From Flavobacterium sp. HSC-32F16 (lineage in GTDB: Bacteria; Bacteroidota; Bacteroidia; Flavobacteriales; Flavobacteriaceae), in contig NZ_JALKAC010000010.1 in the NCBI RefSeq assembly GCF_024171645.1, positions 1-64,000 on the forward strand: a stretch of DNA of 64,000 nt, in the 5' to 3' direction. Made by a program: the position numbers and the translations under genes. How positions within the stretch are numbered: position 1 is the first letter of the stretch; each line of letters opens with the position of its first letter. This document shows positions 13,846-22,266 of the stretch, piece by piece. The notes under the pieces were generated by a model. That model was given only the letters and a program-made list of their open reading frames with translations, ran no database searches and was not told the origin of the DNA.

Positions 13846-16041
13846 CTAATTAGCTACTTCGCTAATAAACTTAATACGCATTAATCGCAATTCGTCAATA
13901 TCATAATCGCCGTCGAATTCTTTTAAAGCATCTTCGATTTTATCTGATTCTGATTCCATGAAGTAATCGTGAATTTCTTCCTGCTGGTCATCATCAAGCA
14001 TATCGTCAATCCAGTATTTGATATTTAATTTGGTTCCAGAATATACGATCTGCTCCATTTCTTTAATTAAAGCATCCATCGTTAAGCCTTTTGCAGATGC
14101 GATATCGTTTAATGAAAGTTTTCTATCAATGTTTTGGATAATGTATAATTTATTGGCAGAATTTACTCCGGTAGATTTAACAACTAAATCGTCTGGACGA
14201 ATAATATCGTTATCTTCAACGTATCTACTTATTAAGGTAACAAACTCACCTCCATATTTTTTAGCTTTTCCTTCACCAACACCATGAATATTATATAGTT
14301 CTTGTAATGTTATTGGATATTTTAAAGCCATATCTTCAAGAGAAGGATCCTGAAAAACAACAAACGGAGGAACGCCTAATTTTTTAGCTACTTTTTTACG
14401 AAGTTCTCGCAGCATTCCCATTAAAACTTCATCGGCAGTTCCGGTTGATTTTGCTGAGGCTACTATTGCTTCGTCATCGGCTTCGCTGTATTCGTGATCT
14501 TCAGACATCATGAAAGAAACCGGGCTTTTAATATAATCTAAACCTTCCTGCGTAATTTTAATAACACCGTATGTTTCAATATCTTTTGATAAATATCCGG
14601 TTACCAATACCTGACGCAGTAAAGCCATCCAATATTTCTCATCATGATCTGAACCAGATCCAAAAAAGGTCTGCGTATCTGTTTTGTGTGCTTTAATAAC
14701 GGCGTTGATTCGACCTATTAAAGTAAACACAATTTCTTTTGACTTGTAAATATGTTTGGTATCGCGAACGATTTCAAGCAGTTTAACAACCTGCTCTTTG
14801 GCTTCAATTTTATTTTTCGGATTACGAACATTGTCGTCCATATCTGCGCCTTCTCCAGTTTCGCTGTCAAATTCTTCTCCGAAATAATGAAGTAGAAATT
14901 TTCTGCGTGACATTGAGGTTTCGGCGTAAGCCACAACTTCCTGCAAAAGAGCAAATCCAATTTCCTGTTCGGCAACTGGTTTTCCAGACATGAATTTCTC
15001 CAGCTTTTCTACATCTTTATAGGAGTAATAAGCTAAACAATGTCCCTCTCCTCCATCACGACCGGCACGACCTGTTTCCTGATAGTAACTTTCGAGTGAT
15101 TTTGGAATATCATGGTGAATTACAAAACGAACGTCTGGTTTATCAATTCCCATCCCGAAGGCTATAGTTGCTACAACCACATCTACATCTTCCATCAAAA
15201 ACATATCCTGATGTTTGGCTCTTGTCTTGGCATCTAAACCAGCATGATAAGGAACAGCGCTGATTCCATTTACTTGTAAAACTTCGGCAATCGACTCTAC
15301 TTTTTTACGGCTTAAGCAGTAAATAATTCCGGATTTGCCTTTATGCTGTTTGATAAATCGAATAATATCCGACTCTATATTTTTTGTTTTTGTACGTACT
15401 TCGTAATACAAATTGGGTCTGTTGAATGATGCTTTGAAAGTATTAGCATCAGACATATCCAGGTTTTTCAGAATATCTTCCTGAACTTTTGGAGTTGCAG
15501 TAGCCGTAAGTCCGATAATAGGAACTTTACCTAATTGTTTAATAATACTTCTTAGATTTCTATACTCCGGCCTAAAATCATGTCCCCATTCTGAGATACA
15601 GTGAGCTTCATCGATTGCAACGAAAGAAATTGGCACACTCTGTAAAAAAGCTACGTATTCTTCTTTTGTTAAAGATTCGGGAGCGACATATAAAAGTTTA
15701 GTTAATCCTGAACTAATGTCTTTTTTTACTTGGGCAATTTCTGTTTTGGTAAGCGAGGAATTCAACACATGTGCAATTCCGTTTTCTGATGAAAGGCTTC
15801 GAATTGCATCGACCTGATTTTTCATCAAAGCAATCAAAGGAGAAACAACAATGGCTGTTCCGTCCTGAATTAAAGCGGGTAATTGATAACAAAGAGACTT
15901 ACCGCCGCCCGTAGGCATAATTACGAAAGTATTCGTTTTACCTAAAATACTCGTAATGACTTGCTCTTGCAAGCCTTTAAATTGGCTAAAGCCGAAATAC
16001 TTCTTTAATTCCTTGTGTATTTCAATTTCGTTTGAATTCAT
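13846..16041 (-). CDS. recQ: ATP-dependent DNA helicase RecQ
   Basis: A 3'-5' SF2 helicase for recombination and fork repair. Motifs include FGFSQFKGLQ, Walker A PTGGGKS (43-49), DEAH in AIDEAHCISEWGHDFRPEYR, SAT-like GLTATATPKV, and motif VI HHDIPKSLESYYQETGRAGRDG. The winged-helix region follows, with an HRDC domain near residues 530-595 (LRELRKKVAKKLGVPPFVVFQD) and a further acidic tail. At 731 residues it is longer than E. coli RecQ. In the zinc-binding region (about 373-403) MSRRKFLLHYFGEEFD is kept, but the four usual cysteines are replaced and no CxxC remains. It is divergent from kdsD. Confidence 0.94.
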   Translation of the reverse strand: MNSNEIEIHKELKKYFGFSQFKGLQEQVITSILGKTNTFVIMPTGGGKSLCYQLPALIQDGTAIVVSPLIALMKNQVDAIRSLSSENGIAHVLNSSLTKTEIAQVKKDISSGLTKLLYVAPESLTKEEYVAFLQSVPISFVAIDEAHCISEWGHDFRPEYRNLRSIIKQLGKVPIIGLTATATPKVQEDILKNLDMSDANTFKASFNRPNLYYEVRTKTKNIESDIIRFIKQHKGKSGIIYCLSRKKVESIAEVLQVNGISAVPYHAGLDAKTRAKHQDMFLMEDVDVVVATIAFGMGIDKPDVRFVIHHDIPKSLESYYQETGRAGRDGGEGHCLAYYSYKDVEKLEKFMSGKPVAEQEIGFALLQEVVAYAETSMSRRKFLLHYFGEEFDSETGEGADMDDNVRNPKNKIEAKEQVVKLLEIVRDTKHIYKSKEIVFTLIGRINAVIKAHKTDTQTFFGSGSDHDEKYWMALLRQVLVTGYLSKDIETYGVIKITQEGLDYIKSPVSFMMSEDHEYSEADDEAIVASAKSTGTADEVLMGMLRELRKKVAKKLGVPPFVVFQDPSLEDMALKYPITLQELYNIHGVGEGKAKKYGGEFVTLISRYVEDNDIIRPDDLVVKSTGVNSANKLYIIQNIDRKLSLNDIASAKGLTMDALIKEMEQIVYSGTKLNIKYWIDDMLDDDQQEEIHDYFMESESDKIEDALKEFDGDYDIDELRLMRIKFISEVAN

Positions 16042-16129
16042 TCTTTATTTAAATGGATATTTTTGTATAAATTTGCAACACATAAAGATACAACTTTCTT
16101 TTATACATACAAATTTTAAATATTCTGTT

Positions 16130-17095
16130 TTGATCTCAAAAGAAAATATACTGGCAATCGCCAAAAAAACCATACTATCTGAAAGTGAAGCAATTACAAA
16201 GTTAATTGATTTTCTGGACGAAAATTTCTTCGAAGCTGTCCAGCGTATTTATGAAACTAAAGGCAGATTGATCGTTACTGGAATTGGAAAAAGCGCAATT
16301 ATTGCTCAAAAAATGGTCGCTACTTTTAACTCAACCGGAACGCCTTCTATGTTCCTGCACGCTGCAGAAGCAATTCACGGAGATTTAGGAATGATTCAAA
16401 ATGACGACATCATTATCTGTATTTCAAAAAGCGGCAACAGCCCGGAAATTAAAGTTTTAGTTCCTTTATTAAAACGTTTCGGAAATACTTTAATTGCAAT
16501 TACAGGAAACACTACTTCTTTTTTAGCTAAAGGTTCTGATTTTGTTTTAAATACAACCGTTGACACAGAAGCCTGCCCAATTAATTTAGCACCAACAAAC
16601 AGTACAACGGCACAACTCGTAATGGGAGATGCTTTAGCGGTTTGTTTAATGGAAATGCGCGATTTTAAACCCGAAGATTTTGCGGTTTATCATCCTGGAG
16701 GTGCTTTAGGAAAAAAACTTTTGCTTCGTGTAAAAGACATGATAGAACATTCTTTAAAACCAGCGGTTACTCCGGAAACTTCGATCAAAAAAGCAATTTT
16801 TGAAATTTCCGAAAAAAGATTAGGTGTTACAGCAGTAATTGAAGACAATAAAATTATTGGAATTATTACCGATGGAGACATCCGACGAATGCTAAACGAC
16901 GTAGATACTATTGCAGATTTAACTGCAAGGGATATTATGTCTAAAAATCCCAAAGTAGTTTCATCTGAAACTATGGCGGTTGAAGCTTTAAATATTTTAG
17001 AAGATTTTTCTATTACACAGCTTATCGTAGCAGACAACGGCGAGTACAAAGGAGTATTACATTTACATGACATATTAAAAGAAGGAATCGTATAA
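16130..17095 (+). CDS. kdsD: Arabinose-5-phosphate isomerase, KpsF/GutQ/KdsD family
   Basis: Interconverts ribulose-5-phosphate and arabinose-5-phosphate, the first step of Kdo synthesis for lipopolysaccharide. The SIS domain carries RLIVTGIGKS, STGTPSMFLHAAEAIHGDLGM and CISKSGNSPE; two CBS domains fill the C-terminal 120 residues (IIGIITDGDIRR, VLHLHDILKE). I use the TTG at 16130 as start, giving 321 residues beginning (M)ISKENILA. No ATG precedes the SIS domain except one at 15956 inside the divergent recQ gene, which would add an implausible hydrophobic leader. The stop overlaps the tatC ATG (TAATG), so translation is coupled. Confidence 0.9.
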   Translation: MISKENILAIAKKTILSESEAITKLIDFLDENFFEAVQRIYETKGRLIVTGIGKSAIIAQKMVATFNSTGTPSMFLHAAEAIHGDLGMIQNDDIIICISKSGNSPEIKVLVPLLKRFGNTLIAITGNTTSFLAKGSDFVLNTTVDTEACPINLAPTNSTTAQLVMGDALAVCLMEMRDFKPEDFAVYHPGGALGKKLLLRVKDMIEHSLKPAVTPETSIKKAIFEISEKRLGVTAVIEDNKIIGIITDGDIRRMLNDVDTIADLTARDIMSKNPKVVSSETMAVEALNILEDFSITQLIVADNGEYKGVLHLHDILKEGIV

Positions 17096-17910
17096 TGGCA
17101 AAGAAAAACCTTGGCGAGATGTCATTTTTAGATCATCTTGAAGAATTAAGATGGTTATTAGTTAGAAGTACATTTGCAATATGCATTATGGCATTTGTCA
17201 CTTATTTTATTAGTGATTATTTATTTGATCAGATTATTTTAGGTCCAACCAGACCTACTTTTTTTACTTATGTCTGGTTTTGTGATTTATCACATCAATT
17301 AGGTTTTGCAGATAGTATCTGTATTACTAAACTAAACTTTATCATTCAGAATACTGAAATGGAAGGTCAGGTAAACATCTTTGTATGGATGTGTCTTTTG
17401 GCCGGTTTCATTTTAAGTTTCCCTTATATTTTATGGGAATTATGGAAGTTTATCAGTCCGGCTCTTTATGAAAAAGAAAGAAAACATGCTAAGATTTTTA
17501 TCTTCACATCTTCTCTGCTTTTCTTTTTAGGAGTAATATTTGGTTACTATGTTGTAATACCAATGTCAGTAAACTTCGTAGCTACTTTTTCTATTAGTGA
17601 TGTTGTTATAAATCAATTTACTTTAGATTCTTATATGGGAATGGTAAAAACGAGTGTTCTGGCAAGCGGATTGTTTTTTGAACTGCCTATTATCATTTAT
17701 TTCTTAACTAAATTAGGATTAGTAACTCCTGAATTCTTAAGAAAATATTGGAAATATGCTGTTGTAATCATCTTAATTATCGCCGCAATTGTAACGCCGC
17801 CAGATGTTGTGAGCCAAACTATTGTAGCAATCCCAATGTTAATTATCTACGAAATCAGCATCTGGATTTCGAAGGTTGTTTATAAAAATAAATTGAAAGA
17901 AAATGTCTGA
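17095..17910 (+). CDS. tatC: Sec-independent translocase subunit TatC
   Basis: Core receptor of the twin-arginine pathway for folded protein export. It opens with the family motif MSFLDHLEELRWLLVRS and has six membrane helices, including LLAGFILSFPYILWELWKFISPALYEKERK, here seen as FPYILWELWKFISPAL plus flanks, with the glutamate-containing LFFELPI loop and the GLVTPEFLRKYWKYA signature. The 271-residue length is normal. It is translationally coupled to kdsD (4-nt region TAATG) and overlaps the AhpD-like gene by 8 nt. TatA/B are not in the window. Confidence 0.95.
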   Translation: MAKKNLGEMSFLDHLEELRWLLVRSTFAICIMAFVTYFISDYLFDQIILGPTRPTFFTYVWFCDLSHQLGFADSICITKLNFIIQNTEMEGQVNIFVWMCLLAGFILSFPYILWELWKFISPALYEKERKHAKIFIFTSSLLFFLGVIFGYYVVIPMSVNFVATFSISDVVINQFTLDSYMGMVKTSVLASGLFFELPIIIYFLTKLGLVTPEFLRKYWKYAVVIILIIAAIVTPPDVVSQTIVAIPMLIIYEISIWISKVVYKNKLKENV

Positions 17911-18253
17911 ATTAATTCAAGAATTTAACGACTATCGTTCTAAAATGAACGAAAAATTATTAGCTGACAATAACAAAATTGTAAAGCGAATTTTTAATCT
18001 TGACACCAATGCTTATGCACCGGGCGCTCTTGATGTAAAAACAAAAGAACTTTTAGGTTTAGTTGCTTCGGCAGTTTTGCGTTGTGACGACTGTGTAAAA
18101 TACCATTTAGAGACGAGTCATAAAGAAGGTGTATCTAAAGAAGAAATGATGGAAGCAATGGGAATCGCAACTCTTGTTGGAGGAACAATTGTAATTCCGC
18201 ATTTAAGAAGAGCTTACGAATTCTGGGAAGCTTTAGAAGAAGCGGGGAAATAA
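17903..18253 (+). CDS. Carboxymuconolactone decarboxylase family protein (AhpD-like)
   Basis: A 116-residue all-helical protein of the CMD/AhpD fold. The redox motif is CDDCVKYH, a CxxC followed three residues later by histidine, as in AhpD-type alkylhydroperoxidases rather than true lactone decarboxylases. GVSKEEMMEAMGIATLVGG forms the second conserved helix pair. It overlaps tatC by 8 nt and probably belongs to the kdsD-tatC operon. The physiological partner is not evident; a thiol-disulfide role is likely from the motif. Confidence 0.88.
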   Translation: MSELIQEFNDYRSKMNEKLLADNNKIVKRIFNLDTNAYAPGALDVKTKELLGLVASAVLRCDDCVKYHLETSHKEGVSKEEMMEAMGIATLVGGTIVIPHLRRAYEFWEALEEAGK

Positions 18254-18459
18254 TTAGAAAATTTGATAATTAGTCAATTAGATAATTTCATACGATATGT
18301 TAATTCATTTATTTGATTGATTTATTTTTACTTATTTTGCCCGTCAGAGATTAATTATCTCATTATCAAATTGCCTAATTGGCACATTATTAAAATTAAA
18401 TCTGAGTTAGTTTTTTCAATTATCTCATTTTCAAATTATCTAATTATCTAATTAAAAAA
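18254..18459. repeat. AT-rich inverted word repeats before lptB
   Basis: The 206-nt spacer is built from variants of AATTAGATAATT and its complement. Near 18252-18288 the words read AATTAG/GATAATT, and at 18352-18452 they read in the opposite orientation (AATTATCT, CAAATT, CTAATT) in two blocks. Long imperfect stems are possible. A TTATTTTG at 18333-18340, near TAnnTTTG, may contribute to lptB transcription, but this is weak. No coding potential. Confidence 0.55.
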
Positions 18460-19200
18460 ATGAAGCTAAGAGCCGATAATTTAATCAAAACCTACAAAGG
18501 CCGAAGTGTTGTAAAAGGAATTTCTGTTGAAGTAAACCAAGGAGAAATCGTTGGACTTTTGGGACCAAATGGTGCCGGAAAAACAACTTCATTTTACATG
18601 ATCGTGGGATTGGTAAAACCAAATTCAGGAAACATCTATATTGATGACTTAAATATTACCGATTATCCTATGTACAAACGTGCGCAGCAAGGAATTGGTT
18701 ATTTGGCACAGGAAGCTTCTGTTTTTAGAAAATTGAGCATTGAAGATAATATTTTAAGTGTTTTACAATTAACGAAACTTTCTAAAGAAGAGCAGATTGC
18801 TAAAATGGAAAGCTTGATTGAAGAATTCAGTTTAGAACATATTCGCACTAACCGCGGGGATTTACTTTCCGGAGGTGAGCGTCGTCGTACAGAAATTGCC
18901 CGCGCATTAGCAACAGATCCAAAATTTATTTTATTGGATGAGCCTTTCGCCGGAGTTGACCCTGTTGCGGTTGAGGATATCCAAAGAATTGTAGCACAGC
19001 TAAAAAATAAAAATATCGGAATTCTTATTACAGATCATAACGTTCAGGAAACTTTAGCGATTACCGATAAAACATACTTAATGTTTGAAGGAGGAATCCT
19101 GAAAGCGGGAGTTCCGGAAGAATTGGTAGAAGATGAAATGGTTCGCCGTGTTTATCTTGGACAAAACTTTGAGCTGCGTAAAAAGAAACTTGAATTTTAA
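18460..19200 (+). CDS. lptB: LPS export ABC transporter ATPase LptB
   Basis: Cytoplasmic ATPase that powers extraction of lipopolysaccharide by LptFG. The 246-residue ABC domain shows Walker A GPNGAGKT (35-42), Q-loop YLAQEASVFRKLS, the LptB-typical signature LSGGERRRTEIARAL, and Walker B ILLDEPFAGVDPVAVEDIQ with the H-loop TDHNVQETL. The FAGVDP sequence and the C-terminal VRRVYLG are characteristic of LptB rather than of other ABC proteins. It follows kdsD-tatC-CMD after a repeat-filled 206-nt spacer. Kdo supply (kdsD) and LPS export being neighbours fits envelope biogenesis. Confidence 0.95.
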   Translation: MKLRADNLIKTYKGRSVVKGISVEVNQGEIVGLLGPNGAGKTTSFYMIVGLVKPNSGNIYIDDLNITDYPMYKRAQQGIGYLAQEASVFRKLSIEDNILSVLQLTKLSKEEQIAKMESLIEEFSLEHIRTNRGDLLSGGERRRTEIARALATDPKFILLDEPFAGVDPVAVEDIQRIVAQLKNKNIGILITDHNVQETLAITDKTYLMFEGGILKAGVPEELVEDEMVRRVYLGQNFELRKKKLEF

Positions 19201-19201
19201 G

Positions 19202-19353
19202 AAAAAGTGTTCAGTGTTCAGGTTTTTAGTGATCAGTTCATAAAACGAAATTAGCGGTCAGTTTTTTAGTATTCAGTTTTGGGCTGACACTAAAAAACTG
19301 ATTTTTTTTAGAAAAATACTGAGCACTAAAAACCTGAACACTCAGCACTTTTT
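19202..19353. repeat. Nested inverted repeat between lptB and the GH25 gene
   Basis: Outer 36-nt arms (19202-19237 and 19318-19353) pair with three mismatches. Inner 13-nt arms (19258-19270 and 19289-19301) pair perfectly. Both are built from a GTTCAGTTTTTAGT-like word. The element fills the whole gap between convergent stops and overlaps the end of the lysozyme gene by 2 nt. It probably acts as a bidirectional terminator. Confidence 0.75.
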
Positions 19354-20191
19354 ATTCAACTGTAATAAACTGCAGCTGTTCAATATCGCCATTGTAAATA
19401 TTAACATCAACACGGTGTTTAATTCCCGGCAGAGAAGCTTTTTCTGTAAACTGCCAAAAGAGCCAGTCATCTTCAATTTTTTCTCTATAGAAATTATAAT
19501 TGGCAATCCAAAACAAATATTCTCCAAACTCTTCTTTTAAAAAATCGGAATAATATCGTTCTCCGGAATAAATTATCGGACGGACTTGGTAATGTTTTTC
19601 AACTTTAGTTAACCAGCGCTTTAAACCTTTTTTTAAACTGTCTAAAGGCTGATTTTTTGGTAATTTTTCAATATCTAAAACAGGAGGCAAATCTCCTTTT
19701 TGCAATTTTACGGTTTTGATAAAAAGATTGGCTTGTTCTATTGAATTTTCATTTGGGCGGTAATAATGATAAGCGCCACGCATAATTTTATTTTCCTTTG
19801 CGCCTTCCCAATTACGTTTAAATTGTCTGTCAACACGATCATTTCCAGCTGTTGCCCGAATAAAGACAAATTGTACCGGATATTTTTCATCCAGAATTTC
19901 AACTTCTTCCCAATCAACTTTCCCCTGAAATTCAGATACATCAATTCCAACAACTTTTCCTTTATGATTTTCAAGAACGCGAATGTTCCTCACATCAGAA
20001 AGATGTTTGTCTACCTCATCTTCATCTAAAACCTTATCTGTTTTAAATCCAAGATAATATGCCAATCCTGCACGGTAATGGTAAATTGTTCCAAACAAAA
20101 GTACTGTCAACAAAGAAAACACGATAAAACGGAATACTCTGCTGAAAAAAGATCTTTCTTGTTTAGTTTTTCTGGTCGTTCTTCTTGCCAT
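19352..20191 (-). CDS. Membrane-anchored GH25 lysozyme (muramidase)
   Basis: Cleaves the MurNAc-GlcNAc bond of peptidoglycan. A basic N-terminus (RRTTRKTK) and one membrane segment (about 19-40, FRFIVFSLLTVLLFGTIY) act as an uncleaved anchor. The GH25 barrel begins at GIDVSEFQGKVDWE, with D84 expected at the active site, followed by VFIRATAG, MRGAYHYYRPN and PPVLDIE (catalytic Glu near residue 173), then IIYSGERYY and the final WQFTE. Length is normal for anchored bacteroidetal members. Its stop lies inside the nested repeat shared with lptB. pssA ends just upstream (10 nt), so the two may be co-transcribed. Confidence 0.9.
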   Translation of the reverse strand: MARRTTRKTKQERSFFSRVFRFIVFSLLTVLLFGTIYHYRAGLAYYLGFKTDKVLDEDEVDKHLSDVRNIRVLENHKGKVVGIDVSEFQGKVDWEEVEILDEKYPVQFVFIRATAGNDRVDRQFKRNWEGAKENKIMRGAYHYYRPNENSIEQANLFIKTVKLQKGDLPPVLDIEKLPKNQPLDSLKKGLKRWLTKVEKHYQVRPIIYSGERYYSDFLKEEFGEYLFWIANYNFYREKIEDDWLFWQFTEKASLPGIKHRVDVNIYNGDIEQLQFITVE

Positions 20192-20201
20192 TCGAATACA
20201 A

Positions 20202-20918
20202 CTACTTTTTCAAAAAGATATTATTTACGATTGACAGCAATACGTAGAAAATAATAATTAGCGGCACTGCTGTAAAATGAAGCAGTAAAACTAATATAAA
20301 GGAAATTATCAAAAAGGTGATCTGTAACGCATTATCTTTAAAATTGAATTTCTTAACTTTTAAAGAAAACAATGGAATTTCTGCATTTAAAATATAAGCA
20401 CTGCATAAAGTAATTGCTAATAAAACCCAATGGTTGGTTAATATTTCGAAAATCATCAATGATTCTGAAAACTGGATAACCAAAGGAAGGCTTAAAATAA
20501 AAAGTGAATTTGCAGGTGTTGGCAGACCAATAAATGAATCCGTTTGACGTGTATCAATATTAAAATTGGCTAATCTGTAGCAAGAACCTAATGTAATTAT
20601 AAAACCTAAAAAAGGAATATATACCGATGAAATTATATCATTCGGATTTGCACTTTTTAAAAACAAACTATACATCACATATCCCGGAGCAACGCCGCTG
20701 GTTACCATATCTGCTAAAGAATCTAACTGAAGACCAAGCGGACTCGAAACCTTAAACAGTCTGGCAAAAAAACCATCAAAAAAATCAAAAAAGATTCCAA
20801 GGCAAACCATGTAGAAAGCCATTTCATAATCAGCTTTTGAAATAAAAACTATTGCAACGCAGCCACAAAAAAGATTAATTAAGGTAATTAGATTCGGAAT
20901 GTGTTTTTTGATATTCAT
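20202..20918 (-). CDS. pssA: CDP-diacylglycerol-serine O-phosphatidyltransferase
   Basis: Makes phosphatidylserine, the precursor of phosphatidylethanolamine, in the inner membrane. The CDP-alcohol phosphatidyltransferase motif DG-x2-AR-x8-G-x3-D-x3-D is complete at residues 48-70. There are about eight hydrophobic segments. I choose the ATG at 20918 (MNIKKHIPNL, 238 residues). The reading frame stays open to 21020, but the extra 34 residues are cysteine/isoleucine-rich and unlike the family's normal start. It is the gene before the GH25 lysozyme. A phosphatidylserine decarboxylase gene is not in the window. Confidence 0.9.
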   Translation of the reverse strand: MNIKKHIPNLITLINLFCGCVAIVFISKADYEMAFYMVCLGIFFDFFDGFFARLFKVSSPLGLQLDSLADMVTSGVAPGYVMYSLFLKSANPNDIISSVYIPFLGFIITLGSCYRLANFNIDTRQTDSFIGLPTPANSLFILSLPLVIQFSESLMIFEILTNHWVLLAITLCSAYILNAEIPLFSLKVKKFNFKDNALQITFLIISFILVLLLHFTAVPLIIIFYVLLSIVNNIFLKK

Positions 20919-21117
20919 TTTTAGATTTGATAAATTTTGAATGACAAATTTCGCATAAAATATGATGATATTTATACAAATAGTACAAATAGTTTGCACT
21001 AGAGCATAAATTATTTGCATCTGGATATTAAGTTTACTGGTTAATCGATCTTAGCATTAAACTTTCGCAATATTTATTAAAATGGAGAAATTAGATGCGT
21101 AAAATATTATATTTTTG

Positions 21118-22227
21118 ATGAAAATTAAAAACAGGCCTCAGTCTTCAAAAAAACATCGATTGAAAAAACTTTTTGCGTTTTTATTATTTTGGAGTTTTAC
21201 TTCACAGTATGCCCAAACCGTTCGAAAATACTCGAATGAGTTTATGAATATTGGTGTTGATGCCGCTGCGTTAGGAATGTCCAGCGCCGTAACTGCTTCT
21301 ACAAATGATGTGAATGCTGTTTACTGGAATCCTGCTGGTTTAACTCATCTCGAGGATCATCAGCTGTCTTTAATGCACGCAAGCTACTTTGCTAATATTG
21401 CTCAATATGATTTTATTGGTTACGCAAGTCCTATTGATGACCGAAGTTCGTGGGGAATTTCTATGATTCGTTTTGGAGTCGATGATATTATGGACACGAC
21501 TCAATTAATCGACAGTCAGGGAAATATTGATTACAATAGAATTCGTTTATTTTCTACAGCCGATTATGGTTTTACTTTTTCATACGCCAGAAAACTTCCT
21601 GTTGAAGGATTTCAATATGGGGTAAATGCAAAAATCATCCGACGAATTATTGGTAAATTTGCCAATTCATGGGGTTTTGGTTTTGATGTTGGGCTGCAAT
21701 TTGAACATAATGACTGGAAATTCGGATTGATGCTTCGCGATATTACAACAACTTACAATGTCTGGAATATTGACGAGGAAGAATATGAAAAAATATCCAA
21801 TGCTATTCCGGGAGAAAACAACGAGCTACCTGAAAGCACTGAAATTACATTACCAAAAGCACAATTAGGGGTTTCTAAAAAATTTGAATTTCATAATGAT
21901 TACAGTCTTATGGCCGCCGGAAATTTGAATATGCGTTTTGAACAGACAAACGACATTATTTCGTCTAAAGTTGTGAGTATTGATCCGGCTCTTGGTTTTG
22001 AGTTTGGATATACAGATCTTGTTTTTTTAAGAGCGGGAGCTGGAAATTTTCAGAATGTAATGCAATTGGACAATACTGAAAAATTAAGTTTTCAGCCAAA
22101 TATTGGCCTTGGATTTAAATACAAAGGCATTCAAATTGATTACGCTTTAACCGATTTAGGAAATCAAAGTGCCGCTTTGTATTCGAATATTTTTTCGATA
22201 AAAGTAGATCTTGGCATTTTTAGATAA
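21118..22227 (+). CDS. PorV/PorQ-family outer-membrane beta-barrel protein
   Basis: A signal peptide (about residues 10-33, core LFAFLLFWSF, ending YAQ) precedes a FadL-like beta-barrel rich in alternating aromatic strands. The opening FMNIGVDAAALGMSSAVTA followed by NAVYWNPAGL is the PorV/PorQ-family hallmark. Family members include PorV, which shuttles or attaches type IX secretion substrates, and PorQ. This 369-residue protein is probably a paralogue rather than PorV itself. The frame is open to a TTG at 21115, but the ATG at 21118 is the better start. The DUF4105 gene follows after 39 nt, suggesting an operon. Confidence 0.82.
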   Translation: MKIKNRPQSSKKHRLKKLFAFLLFWSFTSQYAQTVRKYSNEFMNIGVDAAALGMSSAVTASTNDVNAVYWNPAGLTHLEDHQLSLMHASYFANIAQYDFIGYASPIDDRSSWGISMIRFGVDDIMDTTQLIDSQGNIDYNRIRLFSTADYGFTFSYARKLPVEGFQYGVNAKIIRRIIGKFANSWGFGFDVGLQFEHNDWKFGLMLRDITTTYNVWNIDEEEYEKISNAIPGENNELPESTEITLPKAQLGVSKKFEFHNDYSLMAAGNLNMRFEQTNDIISSKVVSIDPALGFEFGYTDLVFLRAGAGNFQNVMQLDNTEKLSFQPNIGLGFKYKGIQIDYALTDLGNQSAALYSNIFSIKVDLGIFR

Positions 22228-22266
22228 TTATATAACCCCTTTTGAACTTCTTAAAAATTTTAAATT

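Noticed and set aside
16690..17073. A 127-residue minus-strand open frame opposite kdsD
   Set aside because: It is fully inside kdsD on the other strand, with shadow-like composition and no family resemblance.
18254..18459. Possible CRISPR array in the repeated spacer before lptB
   Set aside because: The repeated words are only 8-14 nt, vary in sequence and orientation, and have no regular unique spacers; no cas genes are near.
20919..21020. N-terminal extension of pssA by 34 residues
   Set aside because: The segment is an unusual Cys/Ile-rich stretch before the normal family start, so the later ATG is preferred.
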